Assembly (NCBI GenBank): GCA_963565915.1
Contig: OY751489.1
Span: 496,001 to 560,000, forward strand
Origin: Entoloma clypeatum
Lineage: Eukaryota > Basidiomycota > Agaricomycetes > Agaricales > Entolomataceae
Reading direction: 5' to 3'
Length of the DNA: 64,000 bases
The position numbers and the translations under genes were made by a program. The notes beneath the pieces are model-generated. The model saw only the letters and a list, made by a program, of their open reading frames with translations, did no database searches and was not told the DNA's origin. Below, in pieces: positions 32,260 through 43,000 of the stretch; position 1 is the stretch's first letter, and each line of letters opens with the position of its first letter.

Positions 32260-32844
32260 CTAGAACCTGCGGAGTAGGAGAGGTGTCGGATTGTTGGGAT
32301 GAAGATGGGGTTCGGGATATAGGTAGGGGTTGAAAATCAGTCCCTGTTCTAGGCGTCTGTTCGGTATCTGACTGCGCGGAGTCAAAAGTAAATTCGTCAG
32401 GGGACTCGTCGGCGGAATCGGTGGCAAAACGTTCGGGGTATTTCCTCTGTAGATCTCTAAGGAATCTCTGTTCCTGCGCGTCTGTTGGTCGCGAGAAGGG
32501 GTCAAGTCTCTCGTTTCGTGCCCAACGGTTGTACTCGGTTTGTTGTTCTTCGATGGTGAAGTGGGCGTAGATCTGCTGCTTCGAGTAGGACGTGATGATG
32601 TGGCTCTGGGACGTCTCGATGTGAGCGTCCTAATCAATCTTCTGATAACGGTTGTCTGGACACCGATAAACTCTCTGATCTCTGTGATCCGACCTGTCTG
32701 AGGTCCTTCTTGAACGCGAAAGCTTTCGAGTTCGTTCTGTCGGGCGTTGTAACGCGCGATCTGGTGTTGCCGAGCAAGATGGATGCTCTCTGCTATCTCG
32801 CCGTGGGGGCGATGCTCGTCGTTGTCTAGTTCTTCGTCAAGCAC
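32260..32844 (-). CDS. G1-A ORF1, overlaps the upstream Gag frame
   Basis: This 194-aa open frame starts at an internal Met. In copy C the same frame has a longer start (MPEARQEELSPRD, at 51000), where A and B have ACG instead of ATG. The first ~90 residues (ILQQVLDEELDNDEHRPHGE, IHLARQHQIARYNARQNELE) look like a real helical protein. The later half is Arg/Ser/Pro-rich. Over that half the Gag frame is also open and looks more protein-like (QIYAHFTTEEQQTEYN, EQRFLRDLQRKYPERF). ORF1 and gag may therefore be one product joined by frameshifting or splicing, with the last part of ORF1 non-coding. Confidence 0.5.
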   Translation of the reverse strand: MLDEELDNDEHRPHGEIAESIHLARQHQIARYNARQNELESFRVQEGPQTGRITEIREFIGVQTTVIRRLIRTLTSRRPRATSSRPTRSSRSTPTSPSKNNKPSTTVGHETRDLTPSRDQQTRRNRDSLEIYRGNTPNVLPPIPPTSPLTNLLLTPRSQIPNRRLEQGLIFNPYLYPEPHLHPNNPTPLLLRRF

Positions 32845-33035
32845 CTGCTGTAGGATGCGACGGATCTCCGATTCGATGTACTGCTGGATAAGCGTAAAAT
32901 CGATACTGTCTCGAGGACTTAGCTCCTCCTGTCGGGCTTCTGGCGTGCTGAATGGGTTACTGGTGAAGTCTTCAAAGAAGCGCGACGTCTTGACTCGTCT
33001 GGTAGTTGCTCTCTTCGCTCTGGGCGAACCTAACG

Positions 33036-33046
33036 AGATTTAGCAA
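33036..33046 (-). promoter_or_regulatory. G1-A primer-binding site (self-priming)
   Basis: On the minus strand TTGCTAAATCT lies 2 nt after the end of the 5' LTR. It is the exact reverse complement of AGATTTAGCAA inside the LTR (33122-33132), which starts 34 nt after the TATATAAA box (33159-33166). In Tf1/sushi elements the first 11 nt of the transcript fold back on the primer site and prime minus-strand DNA. The match length, position and missing tRNA match fit that mechanism. Confidence 0.8.
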
Positions 33047-33048
33047 CT

Positions 33049-33416
33049 TGTTATGCGTAACAAACCGTTCCAAGGTTCGGGCAGAGTATGCAGGAAGATG
33101 GAAAGGCGAAGAGCAATGTGATTGCTAAATCTAAGGAATCTAGCTATAGTACAAAGGGTTTATATAGGTACTGACTATAGGCGATAGCATATGAGTCAGT
33201 GCTGCGCAAGGCAGTGTATCTGAGTAAGATAACTGCGGAAGGCAGTGCGTCTGAGTAAGACGACTGCGGAATGAGTCAGACAGCTGCGGAAAGCGAGTCA
33301 GCGCGGGAGCGAAGTATACTAAAGGAAATAAAGTATAATACGATATGTGTAAGCGGGGGCCGATGAGTAAAAGTGAAAAAGTAAGCATATACGTCCGTAG
33401 TCGTTAGTCCGTAACA
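33049..33416 (-). repeat. G1-A 5' LTR with promoter
   Basis: It is 368 bp and identical in layout to 26849-27216. On minus, U3 carries a run of TGACTCA-like words with CCGCAG spacers, the TATATAAA box at 33166-33159 and the predicted transcript start at about 33132. It ends GCATAACA at 33049. GTGTC follows at 33417-33421. Confidence 0.95.
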
Positions 33417-34735
33417 GTGTCAGCTGAGAAGACACCAACTCTTTCCATTGTTCTCCCACTTTACGAGCGGCTCATTGTTATGTTCTCAAGCCTGAAGGTA
33501 GAACTTCCAGAACTCGCCCATGCAATCTCAGAATCTTTAGATAAACTTTGTGAGTATCTTGCCCTCTCACGTAAGACGCCAATATATGCTCTCGCGATGG
33601 GTAAGTAAGCCACATTTCGGGACCTCTTCTCTGCACTTACCCCAATACATAGCTCTCAATCCAGCCATCAAATATAAGTGGCTCAAAACCCACTGGGCAC
33701 CACAGGACTATGAGAATGCACGGAAAGCTGTCAGAGCTGCTGTAAGTCCTCAATTTGATTGCAATTAATTTAAACTCATCCAATATTAGCTTCTTGAATA
33801 TCAACGTGATCGCAGACTCAAGAACACCTCAGCACCTCCCAATCCTGAAGTAAACCTGCCCTCTCAACCCTCTTGTCTTGCTCGTTCAGCATCAGCATCA
33901 GCTGCTGCCATTTCCCAGCAAAAGGGCCTCTCACTTCTCCATGCAATGGAGAGTAGTTTGTCGCGGTCTGCATCAATGCCGGACCTCCGTCCTGTCACTG
34001 CTTCCGATGGAACTGCCATCAATGAAGAAGAAGTTGAGCGTCTCGCGAGAATTGAGGACGAAAGGATTGTTGATGAAGAAATGGCGAGTTATGAGAATAG
34101 TGGTCGCATTGATAGCAAGCATGCGGAATCTGTTGACTTTGATCTCATAAGATGGTGGCAGGTTGTTCTGGCAAATTGACGGTCTATTATGTTAGCTGAT
34201 TTTTTCTAGTCTAAGCAGGGAAAACATCCACTCCATTATCTTGCAGCCCTCGATGTCTTACCTGTCCAGGCTTCAGCTGTACCATGTGAGCATGTTTTTT
34301 CGTCAAGCAAAGAGACAGACTCAAAACGGCGGTCCAACCTCGATCCTGTCATGCTCGAGAGGCTGCAGATTCTCAAGTATAGATTACGGCAGGGTCGTCT
34401 AACTTTTACAGAGGACTTGATCTGCAGTGAGGAAGAGCTTTCGGTAGTTAATGTCCCACCTGATGGCTGAGGGGAAGATCAAGGAGCTCACAGCGTTGAT
34501 TGAAGAGTCATGGAATTCATGGCCGCAGCCAGCTAGCACCTAGCCAATTATTCGACATGTGTACTTACTTATAGTAGAATCAATCGCGCCCCAGCTGCTT
34601 ATAGTATCAGCCATGATGCAAGTGATTTGAGGTGACATCAAGGTCGAGGTTGAGGCACCTTAAGGTCGGTTGAGTTTGAATCTCATTTACCTTAAGGTAC
34701 CTTGGACCTCACCTTGCGGCAACACTAGTAGAAAC

Positions 34736-35009
34736 CCTTACTTGTTCCTGTGTAGACATAATAAGCAGATGTGCGATGTTTTTGGGGATTTGTTTACATG
34801 TATTTGACACATTTGATGCATGCGTGATACACGTCATCCAACGTCGAAACAATGCATCCACCCATTACTGACCTTGCAATGAGGGGCACACATGTTGAAA
34901 AGGTTACAATATATTTATAGATTTTATTGAAAGCCTGTGTCTACCATTGCCCAGTAGGGTCAGGTCTGTTTACAATCTGTAAAAGCCTTTTTCCTCCGAT
35001 GGGGTCCTA
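34736..35009. other. Host-side spacer between two hAT elements
   Basis: This is the sequence between the two hAT target duplications. It holds no open frame of note and no recognisable repeat. It should be the chromosomal sequence that once joined 24009. Confidence 0.45.
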
Positions 35010-35250
35010 TTTTTGAGTAGGCAATGGCATGGGTCAGGGTAACCCCCCCCGGGTTATGGGTTGGAATATCAATGGGTCAGGGTACGGGTTGGACTTTCCA
35101 GGCAGTAATACCCGGAGTACCCATACATCTAATTTGGGTGGTGGGAGTTTGGTACACAAGACCTTCAACTGTACAGTTTATATAAGCCACCCAAAAATGG
35201 CAGGAGAGTCCCAACTAAAAGGAAAAAAATGACCATTATACTCAACCACA

Positions 35251-36234
35251 ATGGCGAAGTCGAAAGACAATAGCCAGTCTACCAAATCCACCAAAAGCAA
35301 GTCAAGCACGAAGACTACAGCCTCGTCGCTCGCGAAAAAGGCAAAATCCAGCTTCGCAACCTTAAAGCGCAAAGCTACCGAGGTACTAAGCCCAAAAAGG
35401 AAAAAGGGTTTTAGTGTCCCTGTGGACACCGAGACCCAGGTACATGAACATACTCCCATATATTACAATCCTGATAGCTGGTTTGAAGGCACTGGTGAAG
35501 GCTGCCCTAAAGAAAGCCAATCCAAAGGCCACCATCATTGATGTCGACGACAATGATGACGCATTGGAGAGCACTGCCGAAGACGACGAAGCTGAACTTG
35601 GTAAGTCTTTTATTGTTTGTCATGAGGAATGAGACTTACTTTAAATTAGAACACATGATGAAACGGTGGACCTCTCCGGTGTACGCGTTCTACCACCCCA
35701 TCCCAGACATTGAGTATGTTGATGGGCGGTGTGCACACGTCTTCAAGTGTGCTGCGAAATCCTGTTCATACAAATGTCGGCGCTTCCTTGATGGTCCTGA
35801 CCGCTCATCCACCGGCAACCTTATCAAACACGCCAAGTCATGCTGAGGTGATGTTGCTTATGCCACCGCAACAGACTGTCAACATGCAAACGATGCTCGC
35901 ACAAGCGCCGTTAAGCCCTTGATGACCATGGGAACAATCAAGGCTGTGTTTGACCGCAAAGGCAAGGGTAAAGTTAACTATAGGCATCGTCAACACACGA
36001 AGACCGAAACAAAGTGAGTCGACGTTTAAATACCTTTTTGGATCCAGTCTAATAGTTGATCTTAGGGCCGAGATTGTTCGTTGGGTATTGGAGAGTGTTC
36101 GACCATTCACGATTGTTGAAGACCATGGTTTTCTTTCACTAATGAAGACAGGAAGGCCTGAGTATTATGTCCCATCCGCATCAACTGTATCAAGGGACGT
36201 ACGAATTGTGTTTGCCCGAACACATGCACATATT
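35251..36234 (+). pseudogene. hAT transposase N-terminal part with BED finger
   Basis: The first exon begins MAKSKDNSQSTKSTKSKSST, a Lys/Ser-rich leader followed by an acidic segment (DVDDNDDALESTAEDDEAEL). An intron at about 35600-35648 leads to MKRWTSPVYAFYHPIPDIEY, HVFKCAAKSCSYKCRRFLDG and SSTGNLIKHAKSC, a BED-type finger. TGA follows the SC where related proteins have Trp. The piece ends at RDVRIVFARTHAHI, where a G2 LTR starts at 36235. Some frame changes (near 35480) are present. Confidence 0.78.
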
Positions 36235-36328
36235 TGTTACATTCTGATCAATTCCGATGATTTCTGACCAATCCTGACACCTCCGACACCTCTGACATTT
36301 TGACTAATAGGCCCTAAGGGGGAAATAC
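36235..36328 (+). repeat. Truncated G2 LTR plus polypurine tract
   Basis: The first 75 bases match the start of the G2 LTR (TGTTACATTCTGATC), then jump to GGCCCTAAGGGGGAAATAC, which reads as a polypurine tract directly before the next full LTR at 36329. The layout is LTR piece, PPT, LTR, gag. That is what remains of two tandem G2 elements sharing one LTR after loss of the first interior. Confidence 0.7.
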
Positions 36329-36813
36329 TGTTACATTCCGATCAATTCCGACGATTTCCGACCAATCCCGACACCTCCGACACCTCTGACATTTTGACTA
36401 ATACTTATTATGCATACTTACTGTTATGAATCTCATTACTACGTACATTACTTACATCCAACCATGTTAAGCATCTCCAACAGCCACTTGTTATCTGACT
36501 CCGACGAAGCCACACGTCCTCCAACATAGTATTTAAACTTATGTAGAATCATGTATTAGCTTCAGTTTGAATATCAACTTAGATGACATCTTACCTCCCG
36601 TCCTCTTTCCGACTCTTAACTTGAGTCCGACCTCTGACCTCCGATCCTCCAATCCTCCAATCCTCCAAAATAAGGACACCAATGTATTAGCGAGGGCACA
36701 ACACACAAGTTGAAGCCAAGTCCTTGCCCCTACGTCGCACGCGCTCTGACCATCCTCCGACCCTCCGACGCGTCCGACGTAGCTCCGACGTTTTTGTCGA
36801 TCAGTTCTTAACA
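36329..36813 (+). repeat. G2 copy 1 LTR
   Basis: The sequence starts TGTTACATTCCGATC and ends TTCTTAACA, 485 bp, matching 60552-61034. It contains TATTTAAA at about 36531 and the primer word CAGTTTGAATAT at 36563-36574. It is saturated with CTCCGAC/TCCGA words. The primer-binding site ATATTCAAACT follows at 36816-36826 (11 of 12 bases retained). Confidence 0.88.
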
Positions 36814-36859
36814 GTATATTCAAACTCCCACTCGCTTATCCATATTTCAAATTCCAGTT

Positions 36860-38078
36860 ATGGCAGCCTGCACCACTCAGAACTCCCGCACAGCAGCAGC
36901 TGCGGCAGAAGCTTCAAACCTGCAGGACACCAGGGCGTCATTTCTACATACGTTCCAAGATCTTTCCGCAGAACCCAAACCTGACCCCATATCTCCGACA
37001 CCACGTCCCCGAACACCTCAGACATTGGGACCTCCGATCCCTGAAGGATCCCATCATTCCCACAAATCTCCGACTTCTCCTTTCAATGACAACAATCCTT
37101 TCTGTCGTGAGCAAACTCCAAACCTCGCCGAAGCAATTATGCTTATGACGCAGGAGCTCCGACATAGAGAGACTCCGAAAACTCCGAAAAAGAAGTCGAA
37201 GGAACCCGACACTTGACAGTTCCGACTCTCGGAAACTCACCAGTTTCCTCGCACAATGCACACTATATTTCCGAAACAACCCCGCCTTTGACAACGATGA
37301 TAACAAAGTCAGTTTCGCTCTGTCGTACCTCCGAGGAACCGCGCTCGAATGGTTTGAGCCCACCCTCTTGGGAGAGTCCGACGACGACTCTGTCTGGTTG
37401 GACGACTGGTCCGCCTTTGTGCACATCCTCCGATCTGAATTCGGACCTATCGATCCGACCAGAGAAGCAGAGGATAGCCTGGATCACCTTCGGATGCGCG
37501 ACAATCAGAAGATCCTACGTTACAACGTGGACTTCAAACGTCTTTCTGCTCGCACGCAGTGGGATGATGGCGCGCTCCGATATCGGTACTATACCGGTTT
37601 AGCGGAATGCATCAAGGACGTTTTGGGGACTTTTTCCAAACCAAAGACTCTTGCCGAGTTGAAAGTAATGGCCCATAACATTGATGCTCACTACTGGGAA
37701 CGTCAACGTGAGAAATCGCGCTCCTCCGACAAATCTACTCCGAAGTCCGACAAATCCGACAAATCCGACAAAAAACAGACCCCTGCTTCATCATCCTCCA
37801 ACAACAACTCCTCATTGTCTAAACACAACTCGCAACAACAACAAAAATCGACATCCACCTCTCCGAAATCCGCCCTCTCCGACAAACTTGGCAAAGATGG
37901 GAAATTAACTCCCCAAGAACGCCAACGACGATTTGACAATAATTTATGCATGTTTTGCGGCAACGTGGGTCATCGGGCATCCGACTGCTCAAAGAAGTTG
38001 TCTTCTAATGCCAAAGCAAAGGCCCGCGTGGCCCAAGCTGAGGACAAATTGGAGAAGACGACCGAGTCAAAAAAATAG
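36860..38078 (+). pseudogene. gag: G2 copy 1 gag, frameshifted
   Basis: It corresponds to the intact 408-aa gag at 61081. A 2-nt deletion near 37213 (GACACTTGACAG against GACACTTTTGACGG) shifts the frame; the second part is open from 37368 to 38078. Features include the capsid-like WFEPTLLGESDDDSVWLDDW and LRMRDNQKILRYNVDFKRLS segments, a Ser/Lys-rich linker with KSDKSDKSDKK, and one CCHC knuckle, CMFCGNVGHRASDC. The gag stop is preceded by A-AAA-AAA. Confidence 0.85.
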
Positions 38079-39145
38079 TAAGCAGTCCTCAGATTCCAGC
38101 ACGTACTGGGGATTGCATTGACTCCTTTCGTGCACCTTTGGAAACCCTCCGACTCAATGCGTCCGCTCTCTCAAATCCGAACTCTCTATGTATTGATTTG
38201 ATATCTCCAACTTTTTCCAATTCTCTTCCGATAAAGACTCTTATTGATTCTGGTTCTACACATTGCTTCGCAGATACCAGATTTATTTCTTCTTTAAACT
38301 TATCTCCGACTCCGATTCCTTCACCTATGGTTTTGAAACTTTTTGACGGTTCTTCAAATACTTATATCACGCAATCTATCAATCTTCCTCTCCGATTTCC
38401 TTTTGGTGAACTTCTGACCGTCGCATTTTACGTGACAACCCTCGATTCGTCTTGTAATTTGGTTCTAGGACACAAGTGGCTCACCCACTACGATCCGTTG
38501 ATTGACTGGGTATTGGGCAGTATCTTATTCCGTTCTACGTTACCCGACACTCCGAGTCCGAGTCCGATGTCGACTGCTGAGGCAGCTCCGTCACCTCTGC
38601 AGTGTCCACCCTCTCCGATGGGCACCTCCGATCCACTCACTCCGAACACCTCCGACCTGCCACAGATTACCATGGTCAATGCAGCCGCATATCTCCATGC
38701 TTGTAAAGCTCCTGGGGCATATGCTTTCCGTGTTCACCTCTCCGACATCTCCGCCAATTCTGCGTCTGTCTCCAACGACACTCCCGACCTCTCTGGCATA
38801 CCCAAGGAATACCACGATTTTGCTGATGTATTCAGTAAGAAAAAAGCTGACACCCTTGCACCCCACCGACCGTACGACCTCAAGATCAATTTGGAGGAAG
38901 GTACTTCCCCTCCGATTGGTCCGATGTACTCACTCTCGCAATCTGAACTTGGATCCCTCCGAGACTTCATCGATGAGCATCTCAATATCGGTTTCATCAA
39001 ACCTTCTAGTTCACCTCACGGCGCTCCGATCCTCTTCGTCCGAAAGAAAGATGGATCACTCCGACTATGCGTCGACTACCAAGGCCTGAACAAAATCACA
39101 AAGAAGGACCAATACCCACTTCCGCTCATCTCCAACCTCTTAGCC
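38075..39145 (+). pseudogene. pol: G2 copy 1 pol, truncated in reverse transcriptase
   Basis: This is the -1 frame from the slippery A-run. It contains the protease [15 protein letters not shown] and [17 protein letters not shown], a Ser/Thr/Pro linker rich in TCCGA codons, and the RT beginning up to [20 protein letters not shown] and YPLPLIS. The G1-B LTR cuts it at 39146, before the catalytic YxDD. The rest of this pol is not found after G1-B, so it was lost. Confidence 0.88.
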
Positions 39146-39515
39146 TGTTATGCGTAACAAACCGTTCCAAGGTTCGGGCAGAGTATGCAGGAAGATGGAA
39201 AGGCGAAGAGCAATGTGATTGCTAAATCTAAGGAATGTAGTTATGGTACATGAGGTTTATATAGTACTGACTATGAGCGGTAGCGAATGAGTCAGTAACT
39301 GCGGAAGGCAGTGCGCATGAGTAAGGTGACTGCGGAAGGCTATGCACTAATGAGTAAGCTGGCTGCGGAATGAGTCAGACAGCTGCAGAAAGCGAGTCAG
39401 CGCGGGAGCGAAGTATACTAAAGGGAATAAAGTATAATATGATATGTGTAAGCGGGGGCCGATGAGTAAAAGTGAAAAGGTAAGCGTATACGTCCGTAGT
39501 CGTTAGTCCGTAACA
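39146..39515 (-). repeat. G1-B 3' LTR
   Basis: This 370-bp LTR ends at TGTTATGCG (39146 on +). Its U3 differs slightly from copy A (GGAATGTAGTTATGG, CTAATGAGTAAGC), so A and B are not a simple recent duplication. A polypurine tract precedes it on minus. Confidence 0.93.
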
Positions 39516-39552
39516 TGTTCCCCTCCTCAAGGTCTGTGTCCTCACAGACTAC

Positions 39553-39921
39553 CTACTCCCATCCATCGTTGCCATTTGGATCGGCCCAGGCAGGGTCAAC
39601 TCGGTTACCCCAGTCCTTTATCAGTTCATCGTTTACCGCCGTGGCAAACTCTAAACCTCGAACGGCGAGGCAAAGGCATCGATTCTCGACAGCAAGGGTG
39701 TTGGTATAGTTTTTGAGGATGAGTTTCTCCTCAGCGGTGGGGGCGGTTGGTAAATCGGAGAGGGTATGAAGGCGGATATGCATCTGCCGGTGGAGGATGT
39801 TGGCGACGGAGGTTTCGAGCGCATGGATCTGGTCGCGCATGGAGAGCGCTTCGCCGATGAGGGTGGTGATGGTGGGGTTGATATCGGAAGCATCGGTGGA
39901 GGCGGCGGTGATGTTGGACAT
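39553..39921 (-). CDS. G1-B ORF3
   Basis: This 122-aa frame differs from copy A at only a few residues (for example VAN for VAD and RCLCLAV for RRLRLAV) and keeps length and frame. See G1-A ORF3 for the predicted helices. It remains open even though pol in this copy has acquired three stops. Confidence 0.68.
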   Translation of the reverse strand: MSNITAASTDASDINPTITTLIGEALSMRDQIHALETSVANILHRQMHIRLHTLSDLPTAPTAEEKLILKNYTNTLAVENRCLCLAVRGLEFATAVNDELIKDWGNRVDPAWADPNGNDGWE

Positions 39922-40074
39922 GGCAGAAATGATGTTTGAAAGATATAAGAAGAACGGCGTGTTGGGCGAGAAGAGTTGGAGCGGGGAACTCGATGTGACA
40001 GAAGTCGATGTGGAAAATGGCTCTCAAAGTTTGTTCTTTTATCGTGGACGCGATGGATTTTGCCGATGATAATC

Positions 40075-43000
40075 TCAGATCAAGTCTTGAGCGTTCTGAA
40101 CATTAGTCCGAGGTTCCCACGTGTTCTCTTCTGGGCTATACCCTTCCCATTGGACAAGGTACTGAATCTTTCCACGGAATTTCCGAGAGTCCAGGATCGT
40201 GGAGACATGGTATTCTTCTCGTCCTTCGACGATGATCGGATCAGGGGCTGGCTTCTTTTTCTGAATGGTATACTTTGGGGTTTCGTATGGCGATAACAGG
40301 GTCTCGTTGAACACAGGGTGGATCATCTTCCAGGTTTTGGGAAGATCAAGACGGTATGCGCTAGCTCCTTTCTTTTCTAGGACTTTGAACGGTCCGTGTC
40401 GGAGGGCGTCAAGTTTCTTTGAGGGACGATCAGTCCTGATGTTAGTCCCTTCCAGCCACACCTTGTCTCCGATGCGGTAATTCCGAGACAGGCTTCGTCG
40501 TGTGTCAACTGTCTTCTTCATCTGATCCTGGGCCTGTTTCAGTGCTGCGTTGGCTTCTTCTCGTGCCTGTTTGAGTTTTTTCAAGAAGTCATTTGCCGCT
40601 GGATTGGTGTCTTCCAACACAAGTTCTCCCTTCCAAGGATGCAGACCGTAGTTGAGATAGAATGGTGTGTACTTTGTCGCTTGATGTTCTTTGTCATTGT
40701 ACTGGAATTCTGCGATTGCGATCCATTCCGCCCAATCATCTTGTAGATGGTTGACAAAGTTTCGTAAGAACACCTCGGTTTCCTGATGCAATCGTTCGGC
40801 TTGTCCATCAGTTTGTGGATGGTACGCAGTGGACAGGTTTCTCTTGATTCCCAACATGCGGCAAAGTATCTCCATGAACTTCGCGGCGAACTGTGGTCCT
40901 CTGTCGCTAATGATCTTCTTAGGGATCCCATGAAGCTTCCATATCTGGTCCCGATAGATCTTGGCTAATCCTTCAGCCGATAGTTCCACGGTTGTCGGGA
41001 TGAGATGAAGCATCTTTGAATGTCTGTCCGTGATGACCAGAATTGCGTTCTTCCCATCAGATTCTGGTATCGGTCCCACGACGTCAATCCCTATCTCTTC
41101 CCATGGTTGACTTGGCGCGGCGTTAGGGTGTAGAGGGGCGTGTCTCCTTTGGCGGCTGATCTTGTTACGTTGACAGGTGTCACAACCTTTCACATACTTC
41201 TTTACGTCATGTAAGATGGTGGGCCACCAGTAGGTGCGAGTGAGGAGTTCATGTGTTCAATATTGTCCTGGGTGTCCTGCCACTGGTGCGTCGTGCGCTT
41301 CAAACATCAGTTCTTGGCGCAATTGTGGGTCTGGTGGAACATAGACTCGTTCTCCTGCGTAGGTGATGCCATTTTCCTGCTGGTACCAGTGAGGATTCTT
41401 CTTCAGACCCTGGGCTACTTCTGTCTCCATGCGATTCGAGGCCTTGATGCGTGCGATCCATGGGTTTTCGATGGTTGTGATGTTTCCGATTTTGATGGAA
41501 TCAGATGTTTCACCCCCTTCAAAGAATTGTTCCTCCGTGAACATCTCCATTTGTATCACATCTTCTGATTCCAATCATTTCAAAAATAGCCCCTCCTTGA
41601 GCATTTGGTCGCTGTCCTGCGGCTCAAGTTCTGTCTCATACCAGGGTAAACGTGACAGGATGTCTGCTTTCGCGTTTGTCTTCCCAGGTACATGTCGCAA
41701 TTCGAAGTCATAGTCTTGTAACTTCATCTTCCAGCGCCTCTGTCGTTGGTTTAGGTCCTGAGGACGCCGGAAATACTCCAGGTTTTTGTGATCGGTTAAG
41801 ATCTCGAAACGTTCCTTGGCTTCAAGTAGATAATGTCGCCAGTCCTTCAGTGCTTCCATGACTGCCAAGAGTTCCTTGTCATATATCTCGTAATTCTGTT
41901 CGGCCGCGGACATGGTCCGCGACAAGAACGCGATAGGATGCCACTTGTCGTCTTGTTTCTGTGAAAGTACCGCTCCAATCGCATAACCCGATGCATCGGT
42001 TTCGACCCTGAACTGTCCGTCCGGTTTGGGCAATGCCAAGACTGGTGCCGTCGTGATTGCCCGTATGAGACCTTCAAATGCTTCTTGCGCCGCTGGTCCC
42101 CACGTGAATGCTGTATTTCCCATAAGTGTTGTGAGTGGCTTTGCGATGTTTGAGTATCCTTCAATAAAGCGTTGATAAAAATTGGCAAATCCCAGGAACT
42201 TCTGGACTTCCTTTTTTGATGTGGGTACTCGCCAGTTCCGGATTGTGTCCACCTTTTCAGTTTCCATCTCAACACGTCCTTCTCCAATGACATATCCCAA
42301 TATGGGGCATTTCGTTACTTCCCAAAGACACTTCTTCTCTTTTAGGAACAGGTCATTGTCTGACAGAATCTGCAAGATCTCTTCGGTGTTCTGGGCGAGT
42401 TCTTCCTTGGTTTTACCAATAACCACTATGTCATCCATGTAAATCACACAGATGCGCCGACGGATCTGATCCCTGAATAGGCTGGCCATCATCCGAGAGA
42501 ACATTCCCGGGGAGTTGCAGAGACCGAAAAACATGACCAATGGTTCAAACAATCCTCGGCTGGTCAGGAAGGCGGCTTTCCATTCGTCACCCTTCTTGAT
42601 CCGCACGTTATTGTATCCCCACATGATGTCCATTTTGTTGAAGTAGACTGCGTCCTTCAATACATCCAAGAGGTCGTTGATGCGTGGGAGTGGGAATTTG
42701 TCCTTAACCGTGAATTTATTGACCGTGCGATAGTCCTGTACCAATCGTTTGGAACCGTCTTTCTTGTTAATGAAGAAGCAGGGTGATGCATAAGGGGATT
42801 TGGACGGTCGGATCTTTCCGGTTGCCAGGCCTTCATCGATGAATTCGTCCAGTTCTTCTTGCTCCTTTTGGGTCATAGGGTACGTGTTTCCTCCTAGCTC
42901 CTTTGGTGCGTCCGGTGTAAGTTCGATGCCGTGGTCCCATTCTCTTTCCTTTGGGATCTTGTCGAAGTTTTCTTTTTCAAAGAGATGGGCAAAACGTTCA

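Larger units (their letters stand above)
26849..33416 (-). mobile_element. Ty3/gypsy chromovirus-type element, family G1 copy A
   Basis: It is bounded by two 368-bp LTRs and by GTGTC at 26844-26848 and 33417-33421, a perfect 5-bp duplication within the hAT transposase exon. In minus-strand order it has 5' LTR, self-complementary primer site, ORF1, gag with two zinc knuckles, pol (protease, RT, RNase H, integrase, chromodomain), a small ORF3, a polypurine tract and the 3' LTR. All main frames are open. This is the best candidate in the window for a recently active, autonomous copy. Confidence 0.95.
24500..34470 (+). pseudogene. hAT transposase with BED finger, split by gypsy insertion
   Basis: Exons include 24500-25308, 25361-25589, 25641-25799 and onwards, with introns of about 50 nt; the coding region resumes after the gypsy insert at 33417 and ends with TGA at 34468-34470. 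The N-terminus is Cys/Ser- and Pro-rich, followed by a BED zinc finger (ATDVWYF, CRLC, then HTWANADGMTETIRNHLRKEH). The core holds VSFTSDIWSSQGLESYMAVTAH, MITCDNASNNTIMVEMV and CFPHVINIAVK, the hAT D and C-x2-H regions. The dimerisation part has HPLHYLAALDVLPVQASAVP and EHVFSSSKETDSKRRSNL. TGA at 26498-26500 falls where Arg is expected, and the interval near 26055-26140 does not read through cleanly. With those and the retroelement the copy is inactive, though its ends look mobile in trans. Confidence 0.85.
24018..34727 (+). mobile_element. Complete hAT transposon with nested gypsy element
   Basis: The ends are perfect 22-bp terminal inverted repeats: they begin TAGTGTTGCCGCAAGGTGAG at 24018 and mirror it exactly at 34706-34727. 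The 8-bp duplication GTAGAAAC flanks both sides (24010-24017 and 34728-34735). Subterminal AAGGT(A/G) words (CCTTGAAGGTAAGGTGATCTCGCCTTGAG on the left as separate words; TTAAGGTACCTTGG on the right) repeat in both orientations. Without the 6,568-bp gypsy insert and its 5-bp duplication the hAT is about 4.14 kb, an ordinary size for an autonomous element. One transposase gene fills it. Confidence 0.95.

Noticed and set aside
33019..33048. tRNA-type primer-binding site for G1
   Set aside because: No TGG start follows the LTR; the perfect match to the LTR itself explains the site better.
26844..33421. ORF3 as an env gene
   Set aside because: Position fits, but there is no signal peptide, membrane segment, or glycosylation-rich ectodomain in 122 aa.
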